A DNA stretch of 16,046 bases from Fibrobacter sp. (GCA_021443065.1 JABUUR010000165.1:1-16046), one strand, 5' to 3'; shown: positions 1-8,167, numbered from the stretch's first letter. Translations and numbers: made by a program. The notes: generated by a model not told the origin, from the sequence alone.

Positions 1-62
1 GCCCTTCCTTGGAACCCCTGCGAAAAAGACTCACTGCGTTCTTTTTTTCGACATTGCGGTAG

Positions 63-90
63 GGGGATCCCGGCACAGAGGCCGGGACAA
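63..90. repeat. Short perfect palindrome upstream of dnaX, possible dispersed intergenic repeat
   Basis: A perfect 7-bp inverted repeat lies here: TCCCGGC at 68-74 and GCCGGGA at 81-87, with a 6-nt loop. It is not followed by a T-tract, so it is not a standard intrinsic terminator for an upstream gene. Its GGGATCCCGGC...GCCGGGACAAG style resembles dispersed palindromic intergenic elements found in many bacterial genomes. Only one copy is in this window, so repeat status is inference. The rest of 1-62 shows no gene I can support. Confidence 0.35.
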
Positions 91-110
91 GCAAACTCCA
101 TTCCAAATTT

Positions 111-127
111 TACTATACTTTAGGCCA
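111..127 (+). promoter_or_regulatory. dnaX promoter, near-leaderless
   Basis: TTTACTATACT contains a -10-like hexamer TATACT at 114-119. It ends 7 nt before the dnaX ATG at 127, so transcription would begin at or within a base or two of the start codon. No convincing -35 and no Shine-Dalgarno are visible. The motif matches similar elements before other genes in this window (TTTGCTATATT at 9550-9558 and 13501-13509). Confidence 0.5.
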
Positions 128-1902
128 TGGCATACGTAGCAATGGCCCGCAAGTGGCGTCCTCAGTCTTTTTCTGACATGGTTGGTCAGGAACATATCGC
201 GCAAACCCTTCAAAATGCAATTGAAGGAGGGCGTCTGCACCACGCATTCCTATTTACAGGGACCCGCGGCGTAGGCAAGACCACCAGTGCCCGTATCCTC
301 GCCCGCACCCTGAACTGCACCGGAGGCGACCCCCTGCACCCCTGCGGTGAATGCCCCAGTTGCAAGGATTTTACCAGCGGCAGCCCCATGGACGTATTCG
401 AAATCGATGCGGCCTCCAACACCGGAGTAGACAACATCCGCGACGTGATTGAAAGGGTGCAGTACCCCCCGGTTATCGGCAAGTACAAGATTTTTATCAT
501 CGACGAAGTCCACATGCTCTCAACAGGCGCATTCAACGCCCTGTTGAAGACCTTGGAAGAACCTCCCGAACATGTCATCTTCATCTTCGCCACCACCGAA
601 GTCAACAAGGTGCCCCAGACCATTCTCAGCCGCGTGCAGCGTTTCGACTTCAAGCGTCTCTCGGTGGAACAGGTCCGCAGCCGACTCCGATTCATTTGCG
701 AACAGGAAAGCATAAACGCCTCCGACGAAACCCTGGATGTTTTCGCCGAAAAGGCCGACGGATCCATGCGCGACGGCCTCACCTACTTTGACCAGGCTTA
801 TGCATTTACTGGAAGCGAAATGACCGCAGACGCAGTGCGCAGCGTGCTGGGCATTCCTCCCGTTGAGTTGTTCTTTACCCTGATCAACGCCATCGAAGCC
901 CACGATTTAAAGGCATGCTTCAAGATGGTTGACGACTCCTGCAAGCGCGGTATTGAATTTACGCCCCTTCTGGATGGTTTCGGCAAGTTCCTGCGCAACC
1001 TGCTGTACACTCGCCTGGACGCCTTTACCCCCGACGTGCTCAACGTTTCCGAAGAACTTTATACAAAGTACAAGAGTTCCGTTCCCGGTTTAAAGAACGG
1101 CGACATTCTTCGAATCAGCAAGATGCTCATCGACCTGCAGGCGGCCCTGCGCTACAGCACCAACCCACGCCTCCTTGTAGAAACAACCTTCGCCCGCATG
1201 GCTTGGCTAGACCATCTGACAGACCTGCGACGTGCGCTGGCAGCAATCAACGACCCCTCCAAAGCCTCCGGTTCAGCCGACCAAGAGGCGTTAAAAAAAA
1301 AAGTAACTGAAGTCAGCACCATGCTGGACGCCCAGGAAGAAGCCAAGGCGATCCGGCGGAAAAACGAAAATCCCTTTGCCGCCTTGCAAGAGGGTTTCGC
1401 CGGCGGTTACGGCAACGCGGCTACCTACTCCCGCTACGAGATCGCAGCCGCCTGGAATTCCATCAAGGCTCGCATCGCCGACGATTTCGACTTTACATTT
1501 TCCGTAGCCTTGAACGACACCGTTCTTGAAACGGGCAACCTGCAAGAAACACCCTTCCCCATTATGCTCACCTACGTGGGCGACACCGCCAACAGCGACA
1601 ACTGGGGAATCCGCCAGATGGAAGAACACCCGGAATACCTGGACCGCCTCAAGCAGATTCTAGAGGACCGCCTGCAAACACCCGTGGTCCTTTCTATCCA
1701 GTCCCGTGCCTACACAGAAAGCGAACTCCACCTGAAGCGCCAGGCCCAGTTAAGCCCCTTCGAACTGGACAAGCAAAACGACCCCAATCTCAAGCGTCTC
1801 ATCGACGTGTTCAATGCGGAGCTGATCTTTTCCACAAAAATGAAAAAGCAAGTCGTCGAAAAACAGCCCGACGAACAGATTCAGGACCAAGAAAAGGACT
1901 GA
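127..1902 (+). CDS. dnaX: DNA polymerase III subunit gamma/tau (clamp loader ATPase)
   Basis: This is the ATPase subunit of the clamp loader, which places the sliding clamp on primed DNA and, as tau, bridges polymerases at the fork. Visible motifs: Walker A GTRGVGKTT (residues 45-53), a four-cysteine zinc module (C64, C73, C76, C79), Walker B IIDE (124-127), sensor 1 around ATTE (155-158) and the arginine-finger motif as SRV (168-170) instead of the usual SRC. Residues 1 to about 370 cover domains I-III. The remainder to 591 is a divergent tau-type tail I cannot assign further. The start at 127 is chosen because the family N-terminus (YVAMARKWRPQSFSDMVGQ) follows directly and a -10 sits just upstream. 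A ten-A run at 1293-1302 (codons 389-392) is a likely slippage site (see its own entry). ybaB follows after 65 nt. Confidence 0.97.
   Translation: MAYVAMARKWRPQSFSDMVGQEHIAQTLQNAIEGGRLHHAFLFTGTRGVGKTTSARILARTLNCTGGDPLHPCGECPSCKDFTSGSPMDVFEIDAASNTGVDNIRDVIERVQYPPVIGKYKIFIIDEVHMLSTGAFNALLKTLEEPPEHVIFIFATTEVNKVPQTILSRVQRFDFKRLSVEQVRSRLRFICEQESINASDETLDVFAEKADGSMRDGLTYFDQAYAFTGSEMTADAVRSVLGIPPVELFFTLINAIEAHDLKACFKMVDDSCKRGIEFTPLLDGFGKFLRNLLYTRLDAFTPDVLNVSEELYTKYKSSVPGLKNGDILRISKMLIDLQAALRYSTNPRLLVETTFARMAWLDHLTDLRRALAAINDPSKASGSADQEALKKKVTEVSTMLDAQEEAKAIRRKNENPFAALQEGFAGGYGNAATYSRYEIAAAWNSIKARIADDFDFTFSVALNDTVLETGNLQETPFPIMLTYVGDTANSDNWGIRQMEEHPEYLDRLKQILEDRLQTPVVLSIQSRAYTESELHLKRQAQLSPFELDKQNDPNLKRLIDVFNAELIFSTKMKKQVVEKQPDEQIQDQEKD
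1284..1329 (+). promoter_or_regulatory. Candidate programmed slippage/frameshift site in dnaX producing gamma
   Basis: Ten consecutive A residues (1293-1302) are read as TTA AAA AAA AAA GTA. In the -1 frame (or after gain of one A) the sequence reads AGT AAC TGA, giving a 394-aa product. In the +1 frame (or after loss of one A) it reads directly into TAA at 1304-1306, giving a 392-aa product. An SD-like AGAGG sits at 1284-1288. A hairpin with arms GTCAGCA (1312-1318) and TGCTGGAC (1322-1329, one bulged G) begins 9 nt after the run. E. coli dnaX uses ribosomal -1 frameshifting and Thermus dnaX uses transcriptional slippage at an A-run to make gamma. Either mechanism would end this protein just after domain III. 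Confidence 0.65.
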
Positions 1903-1922
1903 CGCACCAAAGCAACGACAAT

Positions 1923-1959
1923 TTTTGTATGTTTAGGCAGTAAACCAAAATCAAAGGAA
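1923..1959 (+). promoter_or_regulatory. ybaB promoter and ribosome binding site
   Basis: TTTTTGTATGTT holds a -10-like TATGTT at 1928-1933, which predicts a start near 1940 and a leader of about 28 nt. That leader carries AAAGGAA (1953-1959), a Shine-Dalgarno placed 8 nt before the ATG at 1968. ybaB may therefore be transcribed separately from, or in addition to, read-through from dnaX. Confidence 0.4.
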
Positions 1960-1967
1960 TAAATCTT

Positions 1968-2276
1968 ATGGACATGAGCAAAATGTTGAAAGACCTTCAG
2001 AAAATGCAGAACAAGATGATGAAGGCTCAAAGCGACCTGAAGGCACAGAGTTTCGAGGCCGAAGCCGGTGGTGGCATGGTCAAGGTAGCCATGAACGGCA
2101 AGGGCGTACTCACCATGATCAAAATCAACCCGGACGCCGTAGACAAGGACGACGTCGAAGCCCTGGAGGACCTGCTCATGGCAGCAATCAACGCCGCAGT
2201 AAAAAAGAAGGATGACGCCACCCAGTCCAGCATTTCGGACATTACCGGCGGAATGAAAATCCCCGGCATGATGTAA
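1968..2276 (+). CDS. ybaB: YbaB/EbfC family nucleoid-associated protein
   Basis: A small DNA-binding protein of the YbaB/EbfC family, known to form dimers with a tweezer-like shape and to coat DNA non-specifically. Its 102 aa fits the family (about 100-110). The N-terminal helix is amphipathic and rich in Met, Lys and Gln (MLKDLQKMQNKMMKAQ, residues 6-21). A beta-rich centre follows (GGGMVKVAMNGKG, 34-46), then the family's typical acidic segment and C-terminal helix with 'DLLMAAINAA' (68-77) and a Gly/Met-rich end. The ATG at 1968 has SD AAAGGAA at good spacing; in-frame Met3 and Met6 are alternative starts. dnaX-ybaB is a widely conserved neighbour pair usually followed by recR; recR is absent here and a terminator follows instead. 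Confidence 0.93.
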   Translation: MDMSKMLKDLQKMQNKMMKAQSDLKAQSFEAEAGGGMVKVAMNGKGVLTMIKINPDAVDKDDVEALEDLLMAAINAAVKKKDDATQSSISDITGGMKIPGMM

Positions 2277-2299
2277 TCTTTTTTACAGATTTCTTTTAG

Positions 2300-2328
2300 A
2301 AGCGCGCCTTTTGCAGGCGTGCTTTTTT
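2300..2328 (+). terminator. Intrinsic terminator after ybaB
   Basis: A 9-bp stem with one G-T pair, AAGCGCGCC (2300-2308) and GGCGTGCTT (2316-2324), encloses a 7-nt loop and runs into a T-tract to 2328. It closes the dnaX-ybaB unit and insulates the efflux operon. Confidence 0.9.
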
Positions 2329-2396
2329 GTACGGAATTTCTTTTATTTTTGTGTTTTTTCTCACACTTTATTCTAAAACCCCAAAGCGAGGGTCAG

Positions 2397-2436
2397 TTCA
2401 TCGGCATATAGTGCATTTCATCGGCAAAGTGCATTT
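2397..2436 (+). repeat. Tandem direct repeat upstream of efflux operon, candidate operator
   Basis: Two near-identical units lie back to back: TTCATCGGCA-TATA-GTGCATTT (2397-2418) and TTCATCGGCA-AA-GTGCATTT (2417-2436). They share two bases and differ only in the spacer. GGCATA (2403-2408) and TATGCC (2438-2443) also form an inverted pair across the region. They sit where the -35 of the candidate promoter (-10 TATACA, 2454-2459) would lie, so a bound protein could control the efflux operon. The regulator is not encoded in the window. Confidence 0.5.
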
Positions 2437-2453
2437 TTATGCCTTTTTTATTT

Positions 2454-2497
2454 TATACAATTTTTTTACATTTGGGCCGTAAAAAATAATATAGGAG
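2454..2497 (+). promoter_or_regulatory. Candidate promoter and ribosome binding site of the efflux operon
   Basis: TATACA at 2454-2459 is a plausible -10, giving a leader of roughly 37 nt. An alternative is TTTACA (2465-2470), 16-nt spacer, TAATAT (2487-2492), but that start would remove the ribosome binding site. AGGAG at 2493-2497 lies 5 nt before the GTG at 2503 and decides the start of the channel gene. Confidence 0.4.
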
Positions 2498-2502
2498 ATA
2501 TA

Positions 2503-3921
2503 GTGTCTAAACAACTTTCTATCTCGGCAAAACTGGCCCTCACATTGACACTCGGCATGGCTGCCCAGGCCTTCGCCGGGCAAGTCTATACCCGTGAAGA
2601 AGCCATTAAGATCGCCCTGGAAAACTCTTCTGACATTAAAACCGCAGAAGAAGACCTGAAAACTGCGAACTCACAAGTAGACGCAGGCTACGGGAACGCC
2701 TACCCCTCCGTGGACCTGAGTGCCACGGTCACCCGTATTTTCGGTTTGAACGACGTAGACCCCAAGGCAACGCCCATTACAGACGCCATGACCGGAATGG
2801 CAAACTCCATGCCGGACCCTCCCTCCGCTTACGACAACGTGCTTGCCGGTGGAGTAGATAAATTGCTCAGCAGCGCCATGTCCCAGGCATACCGCTGGCA
2901 ATCCAGCGTCGATTTGTCCGTGAGTCAAGTCCTGTACGCCGCTGGCCGTGTGGGTACAGGCATTGAAATCGCCAAGACCTACAAAAAACTGCAAGAAGTC
3001 ACCCTTGAAAACACAAAGGCAACAGTCCGTTACAACGTAGAAAGTGCGTTCAACCAACTTCTTTACCTGGATTCTGCGGTAGCCATCATGGAAGCAAGCA
3101 TCCAGTTGACCCAAACCAACCTGGAATTTGTCCAGCAGTCCGTCGCCAGCGGGTTTGCCACGGAAATGGACCTGATCCGCACCCAGCTTGTTCTGGATGG
3201 TCTCAAGTCCGACCTGGAAAAACTTAAAAAGTCCCAGATTCTCGCCCGAAACGCCCTGCTGAACACCATGGGGCTGGGCTACGATTCCGAGGTTTCTTTT
3301 ACCGGCGAACTTCTGGACCCCAACGGAGGCCACCCTTACCCCGACACTTCCATGGCAAGCGTCCAAAAGCGCCGCAAGGAATTGGTCATGCTGGAAGCCT
3401 CCGAAAACATGCTGAGCAAGAACGTAGATATCGAACGCGGCGGATTCAAGCCCACCATCGTGGCCGGTGGCAAAATCGGCTACAGCAACAAGCAGAACGA
3501 ATTCTACAAATGGGACGCCCCCAAGTGGAGCAAACTCACCAAGGCGGTTTTCTTGAATCTAACCATGAACCTTTTCAACGGCATGAAAACCCAGGAAAGC
3601 GTAACCCAGGCTAAGTCCAAACTCCGCAGCACCCAGATTCAAAAAGAAGCAGCCCTCCGTGGTTTCCGTCTGCAGATCGAGTCCTGCGCCAACACCCTGG
3701 AAGATGCCGTGCAGCAGCTTGAAATCCAAAAGCGTCAGGTGGATTTGGCAACCAAGAACTACGACCTTACAGAAGCAGCTTACAAACTGGGCCGTGAAAC
3801 CCAGTTGAATTTAATGAACGCCAACATGAGCCTTCGCTCTACCAAGCTCAACTACCTTGAAGCTGTTTTGAACTGGAACAACGCCTACATTTCGCTGCTC
3901 CAGGCTACCGGTGAATATTAA
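2503..3921 (+). CDS. TolC-family outer-membrane efflux channel
   Basis: Outer-membrane exit duct of a tripartite efflux pump. The 472-aa length fits the outer membrane efflux protein family. A cleavable signal peptide is visible (positive N-terminus, hydrophobic ALTLTLGMAAQAFAG core, cleavage near Ala25). The mature part opens with the typical YTREEAIKIALENSSDIKTA (TolC first repeat), and the second helical repeat recurs near the C-terminus (LATKNYDLTEAAYKLGRET, then LNLMNANMSLRSTKLNYLEA). The GTG start is supported by AGGAG 5 nt upstream and by the signal peptide. It is the first gene of an operon with the adaptor (17 nt gap) and the RND pump, so these three very likely form one complex. The substrate cannot be read from the sequence. 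Confidence 0.93.
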   Translation: MSKQLSISAKLALTLTLGMAAQAFAGQVYTREEAIKIALENSSDIKTAEEDLKTANSQVDAGYGNAYPSVDLSATVTRIFGLNDVDPKATPITDAMTGMANSMPDPPSAYDNVLAGGVDKLLSSAMSQAYRWQSSVDLSVSQVLYAAGRVGTGIEIAKTYKKLQEVTLENTKATVRYNVESAFNQLLYLDSAVAIMEASIQLTQTNLEFVQQSVASGFATEMDLIRTQLVLDGLKSDLEKLKKSQILARNALLNTMGLGYDSEVSFTGELLDPNGGHPYPDTSMASVQKRRKELVMLEASENMLSKNVDIERGGFKPTIVAGGKIGYSNKQNEFYKWDAPKWSKLTKAVFLNLTMNLFNGMKTQESVTQAKSKLRSTQIQKEAALRGFRLQIESCANTLEDAVQQLEIQKRQVDLATKNYDLTEAAYKLGRETQLNLMNANMSLRSTKLNYLEAVLNWNNAYISLLQATGEY

Positions 3922-3938
3922 GAGATAAGAGGAAAAAA

Positions 3939-4991
3939 ATGAATAAAGTTACAAAGACTATTCTCGCCCTCAGCACCGTTTCGCTCCTTTTGACCGGCTG
4001 CGAATCCATGGATGAAAAAAAGGCCAAGCAAACACCCAAGGCCACAACCATCGAAGAAATCCAGGCTGAAAAAGGCAAGCCCGCTCGTGTCATAAAAACT
4101 ACAAGAGCAAAGCTCAACGATGTCCGCAAGTTCAGCGGCACCATCGAGGGTTCCCAGCAGAACTACGTCATTTCCAAGATGAGCGACCCACTCGCACAGA
4201 TCAACGTGAAGGTCGGTAGCAACGTCCAGAAAGACCAGGTCATTGCCGAGTACATTTTCACAGGCGACAACACTGCATACCAGCAGGCCCAGGAACAAGT
4301 CGGCCTCCTGGAAAAGGCAACGGAACGCATGCGCGATCTCCATGCCAAGGGCGGCATCACCCAGCAGGACATGGACAGCCAGGAAATGCAGTTGAAGATT
4401 GCAAAGATGGGCCTGGAAACCGCTCGCCGTGCAAGCAAGATTCTTTCTCCGTCCTCCGGTACCGTCATCAGCATGAACTACCAGCCGGGCCAGGTTCCTG
4501 GCGTAGGCGGCGTCCTTTGCACCATCGCAAAGCTGGACAAGGTCATCCTCAAACTGAACGTTACCAGCCAGGATATCGGCCTTTTCAAGAAGGGTGCCAC
4601 CGCAACCGTCAACCTGAACGGGCAGGCAATCAAGGGTAAGGTAACCACCATTCCTCTGGCAGCAAACCTCCAAAACAGGGCTTTCCCCGTCGAAATCACC
4701 TTCGACAACAAGAAACGTCAACTTCTGCCCGGCATGTTCGTCACCGCCGAACTTGACGCCCGTCAGGTGGACGGTATCGTCGTGCCTACCGACGCAGTGG
4801 TCTACCGCAACGGTATCAACGCCGTGTGGACTGTTACCGACGAAGGTATTGCAAAGCGCAAGGTGGTAAAGGTCGGCGTTTCCACCAAGACCGACGCACA
4901 GATTCTCGACGGTCTTGAAGAAGGCGAAACCATCATGATCGAAGGCATGTCCCGCATGAACGACGGTGACAAGGTCCTTATTGTGGAATAA
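3939..4991 (+). CDS. RND efflux periplasmic adaptor (membrane fusion protein), lipoprotein
   Basis: Periplasmic adaptor linking the RND pump (next gene) to the TolC-like channel (previous gene). The signal sequence ends in a lipobox LLTGC with Cys21 as the lipidation site; residue +2 is Glu, so it is not the classical Asp retention signal. A biotinyl-lipoyl half motif precedes a short alpha-hairpin (about residues 111-170). The hairpin tip reads RMRDLHAKGGIT, matching the known R-x3-L-x6-S TolC-docking pattern with Thr for Ser (R130, L134, T141). A second lipoyl half (SPSSGTVISM) and beta-barrel/proximal domains follow to residue 350, slightly short for the family. The start is supported by AAGAGGA 5 nt before the ATG. 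The RND gene follows after 21 nt. Confidence 0.93.
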   Translation: MNKVTKTILALSTVSLLLTGCESMDEKKAKQTPKATTIEEIQAEKGKPARVIKTTRAKLNDVRKFSGTIEGSQQNYVISKMSDPLAQINVKVGSNVQKDQVIAEYIFTGDNTAYQQAQEQVGLLEKATERMRDLHAKGGITQQDMDSQEMQLKIAKMGLETARRASKILSPSSGTVISMNYQPGQVPGVGGVLCTIAKLDKVILKLNVTSQDIGLFKKGATATVNLNGQAIKGKVTTIPLAANLQNRAFPVEITFDNKKRQLLPGMFVTAELDARQVDGIVVPTDAVVYRNGINAVWTVTDEGIAKRKVVKVGVSTKTDAQILDGLEEGETIMIEGMSRMNDGDKVLIVE

Positions 4992-5012
4992 GCCCCAGGT
5001 GGAGATTAACGA

Positions 5013-8000
5013 ATGATTAAAGCCAGTATTTATAAACCAATTACCATGCTCATGGTCATCTTGACCGTGGTGGTATTCGGTATCTATACCTACACCATGA
5101 TGGTGGTAGACTTGATGCCGAAATTTGAAGTGCCCGTGGTCACTGGCGTGGTTGTCTATTCCGGCGCCAGCCCCGAAGAAATCGAAACCACAATCGTGAA
5201 ACCTATCGAAGAACAGGTGGAACTGGTTGACGGTATCGACTACGTGCAAGCCATGTGTATGGAAAACTACGGCATTATCATTGCCATGTTCAACATGGGT
5301 GTCAACGTGGATGTTGCCGCAAACGACGTTCGTGCAAAAATCGAACAGGTTTCCATGAACTTCCCCGATGCGGCACAGTCGCCCATCATTTCCAAGGTGG
5401 ATGTGAACGCCCAGGCAATCGTGAACTTTTCCTTTACCGGTCCGGCATCCTCTACCGACTTGCGCCAGATGGCAGAGGACGACATCGAACCGCGCCTGAC
5501 CTCTGTACCGGGCGTTGCCAGCGTAGACATTTTCGGCGGTACCACACGACAGATTTCCATTGAACTGGACAAGGAACAACTACTTTCCCGTGGCGTAGAC
5601 ATCACAACCGTCATGGGTATGTTCCAGGCCTCCAACATCAACTACCCTGTAGGCGAGGTACGTGGCAATCACAAGAATACCAGCGTACGTACCAGCGGCA
5701 AGTTCACTTCTTTGCAAGACATCGCCGACATGGATGTTCCGGGTATCAGCGCAAAACTTGGCGAAATCGCAGCAGTCAAGGATACCGTGGAAAAGATCAA
5801 GTCCGCCTCCCGCTACAACGGCATCAACTCCGTATCCTTCGGCGTTAAAAAGCGTTCCGACGCAAACGTGGTGGACGTGGCTAAAAAGGCCCGCAAACGC
5901 GTAGACGAAATCAACAAGACGCTCCCGCCGGGTTTCGAAATTCACATGGTGTTCGACCGCTCCGAAGCCGTGGAAGAATCCATCCAGAACGTTATTTCCA
6001 ACATCGTCATCGCAATTTTCCTGACCTCCGTGCTGTTGCTCCTGTTCCTGGGCAAGTTCTCCACAATGATTATCGCGGCACTCACCATGCCTATCTCCGT
6101 GATTGGTGCATTTACCTTCATGTATTTTGCCGGTTTCGGTATCAACATGATGAGTTTGATGGCATTGTCCTCTGCCGTGGGCCTTTTGGTGACAAACTCC
6201 ATCGTGGTGCTTGAAAACATCAGCAACAAGTTGCTCGAAGGACTCAACCCTAAGGAAGCAGCCCTGAAGGGTACTTCCGAAATCATGGTGGCCATCATGG
6301 CATCCACACTCACCAACGTGTGCGTGTTCGTGCCTATCGCCTTCATGAAATCCATTGCAGGTATTTTCTTCAAGACCTACGGTATGACCATCGTGTTTGC
6401 AACGGTTGTGTCCCTGTTGGTCACCTTCACCTTGACGCCCCTCCTTGCAGCCTACCTGTTCAAGGGCAAGAAAAAGGATGAAAACGGTAACATCATCGAA
6501 GAAAAGCCCGGCGTACTCAGTTTTATCGGAAACATATTCCCCTATTGCATGAAGGGTGTTCGTTTCGTCTACCTGAAGACCCTGAGTTTCTGCCTTTCCA
6601 TTCCCGGTGTGATTTTCCAGGTTGCCGGCATGGTAGTAATGCTCTACTTCGTATTCCTTGCAGCAACAAAGTTCCTCTCTGTTGAATTAATGCCCCAGCA
6701 GGACCAGGGCCTTATGAAAATCAGCCTTGAAATGCCTGTAGGTACCAACATCGAAACCTCCGACAGTATCGCCCACATCATCGAGGACCGGATCAAGGAT
6801 ATTCCCGAAATTGACCATTACAGCGTAACCGTAGGTGGCGAAGACGGCTTTACAGGGACCAATTCCGCCTCAGTCATGGTCAAGTTGAAAAAGCGCGGCG
6901 AAGGTCGCGACCGCAGCACGGATCAAATCATCGACTCTCTCCGTCCCCACCTTGCAAACATTCCCGACGCCTACATTTCCATCAAGAGTTCCTCTGCGAC
7001 CAGCATGAGCAACAATGGCTCCGGCGACGTGGTTTACGAAGTTCGGGGTCTGATTCCCGACTCCGTGTCAAAGGCGGCAGACCTTGTCATGGATAAAATC
7101 CGCGACATCGAGGGTGTGGTTGAATTGAAATCCAGTTACGAGGCAGGCAAGCCCGAAATCGCCCTTATCCCCAAGCGTCAGGTTCTTGCAGACTACGGTG
7201 TCGTGCTTCAGTCTGTTGCAGCAATGAACTACATCGCTGTCAGCGGCCTCGAGGCGGGTACTTACACCGAAAACGGCGAAGAATTTGATGTGTACGTCCG
7301 TATGCAAGAAAAGGACCGCAAGGATCATGCCGACATCGAAGACCTGCCGATCCTTACCCCCAGAGGCTATGTTTCCACCAGCACCCTCTTCGACGTGGTG
7401 GACGGAGCAGGCCCCACCACGATCAACCGCAAGAACAAGCGTCGTTTGATCAACATTTCCATGAACCTTCTGCCAGGACATACTTCCGGCGAAATCATGG
7501 GTAAGATTACCGAAATGACCTCCAAGATGGACAACATTCCCGATGGCGTAGAATTCAGTTTCGGTGGTTCTGCGGACATGCAGAGCGACATGGTGAGCGA
7601 ATTCGTCGCGGCAATCATCATGGCCATCCTGTTGACTTACATCTTGCTGGTGGCCCTGCTTGAAAGTTTCATGCAGCCCTTCATTATCATGACCACCATT
7701 CCCATGGGTGCCATCGGCGTGGTGTTCTCCCTGGTGTTCACCGGAAAGTCCCTGTCCATGATTTCCTTGATGGCAATCGTGATGTTGATCGGCGTGGTGG
7801 TGAACAACGCAATCCTGTTGCTGGACGAAGCCAACCGCCTGCTCCGCAGCGGGGCAATGGGCCGCCGTTCCGCAATCATGACCGCCTGCAAGACCAAGTT
7901 CCAGCCCATAGCCTTGGCAACCCTGGCATCTGTCATTGCGCAGCTCCCCTTGGCATTTGCCGTGGGTGGAGACGTGGCTGCCATGACCCAGCCCATGGGT

Positions 8001-8150
8001 ATCGCCTCTGTAGGCGGCCTGATTGTGTCTGCCGTACTGACCATGTACTTGATCCCCACCTTCTTCTGGCTCCCCAATGCAATCACCAGCAAGGTGAAAA
8101 AGGGCGCAAGCAAGGTGAAGAACAAGATCCGCCGTCACAGGGAAGCATAA
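5013..8150 (+). CDS. RND family efflux transporter, inner-membrane pump (AcrB/SwrC-like), atypical TM4
   Basis: Inner-membrane RND pump of the hydrophobe/amphiphile type. The 1045 aa fits AcrB-like proteins (about 1030-1050). The organisation is duplicated: TM1 (residues 9-29), a large periplasmic loop with porter subdomains (YSGASPEEIETTIVKPIEE at 49-67), TM2-6 (about 327-475), a cytoplasmic linker, TM7 (about 530-555), the second periplasmic loop, and TM8-12 (about 870-1025). SD AGGTGGAG lies 8 nt before the ATG. TM4 reads VGLLVTNSIVVLEN, with T394-N395 where AcrB has D407-D408 and where SwrC-like relatives keep at least VDNS. In TM10, N931 replaces K940, and the residue aligned with R971 is Lys. 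The usual proton-relay residues are therefore missing. The operon ends in a terminator 18 nt downstream. Confidence 0.95.
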   Translation: MIKASIYKPITMLMVILTVVVFGIYTYTMMVVDLMPKFEVPVVTGVVVYSGASPEEIETTIVKPIEEQVELVDGIDYVQAMCMENYGIIIAMFNMGVNVDVAANDVRAKIEQVSMNFPDAAQSPIISKVDVNAQAIVNFSFTGPASSTDLRQMAEDDIEPRLTSVPGVASVDIFGGTTRQISIELDKEQLLSRGVDITTVMGMFQASNINYPVGEVRGNHKNTSVRTSGKFTSLQDIADMDVPGISAKLGEIAAVKDTVEKIKSASRYNGINSVSFGVKKRSDANVVDVAKKARKRVDEINKTLPPGFEIHMVFDRSEAVEESIQNVISNIVIAIFLTSVLLLLFLGKFSTMIIAALTMPISVIGAFTFMYFAGFGINMMSLMALSSAVGLLVTNSIVVLENISNKLLEGLNPKEAALKGTSEIMVAIMASTLTNVCVFVPIAFMKSIAGIFFKTYGMTIVFATVVSLLVTFTLTPLLAAYLFKGKKKDENGNIIEEKPGVLSFIGNIFPYCMKGVRFVYLKTLSFCLSIPGVIFQVAGMVVMLYFVFLAATKFLSVELMPQQDQGLMKISLEMPVGTNIETSDSIAHIIEDRIKDIPEIDHYSVTVGGEDGFTGTNSASVMVKLKKRGEGRDRSTDQIIDSLRPHLANIPDAYISIKSSSATSMSNNGSGDVVYEVRGLIPDSVSKAADLVMDKIRDIEGVVELKSSYEAGKPEIALIPKRQVLADYGVVLQSVAAMNYIAVSGLEAGTYTENGEEFDVYVRMQEKDRKDHADIEDLPILTPRGYVSTSTLFDVVDGAGPTTINRKNKRRLINISMNLLPGHTSGEIMGKITEMTSKMDNIPDGVEFSFGGSADMQSDMVSEFVAAIIMAILLTYILLVALLESFMQPFIIMTTIPMGAIGVVFSLVFTGKSLSMISLMAIVMLIGVVVNNAILLLDEANRLLRSGAMGRRSAIMTACKTKFQPIALATLASVIAQLPLAFAVGGDVAAMTQPMGIASVGGLIVSAVLTMYLIPTFFWLPNAITSKVKKGASKVKNKIRRHREA

Positions 8151-8167
8151 TCTTTTTAGACATAGAG

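Noticed and set aside
3918..5579. 553-codon open frame on the minus strand opposite the adaptor and pump genes
   Set aside because: Its composition is rich in His, Cys and Asp as expected from an antisense frame; it overlaps two well-supported genes and has no recognisable domain.
7068..8138. 356-codon open frame on the minus strand opposite the RND gene
   Set aside because: Antisense shadow with His/Gly/Gln-rich low-complexity translation and no start signal.
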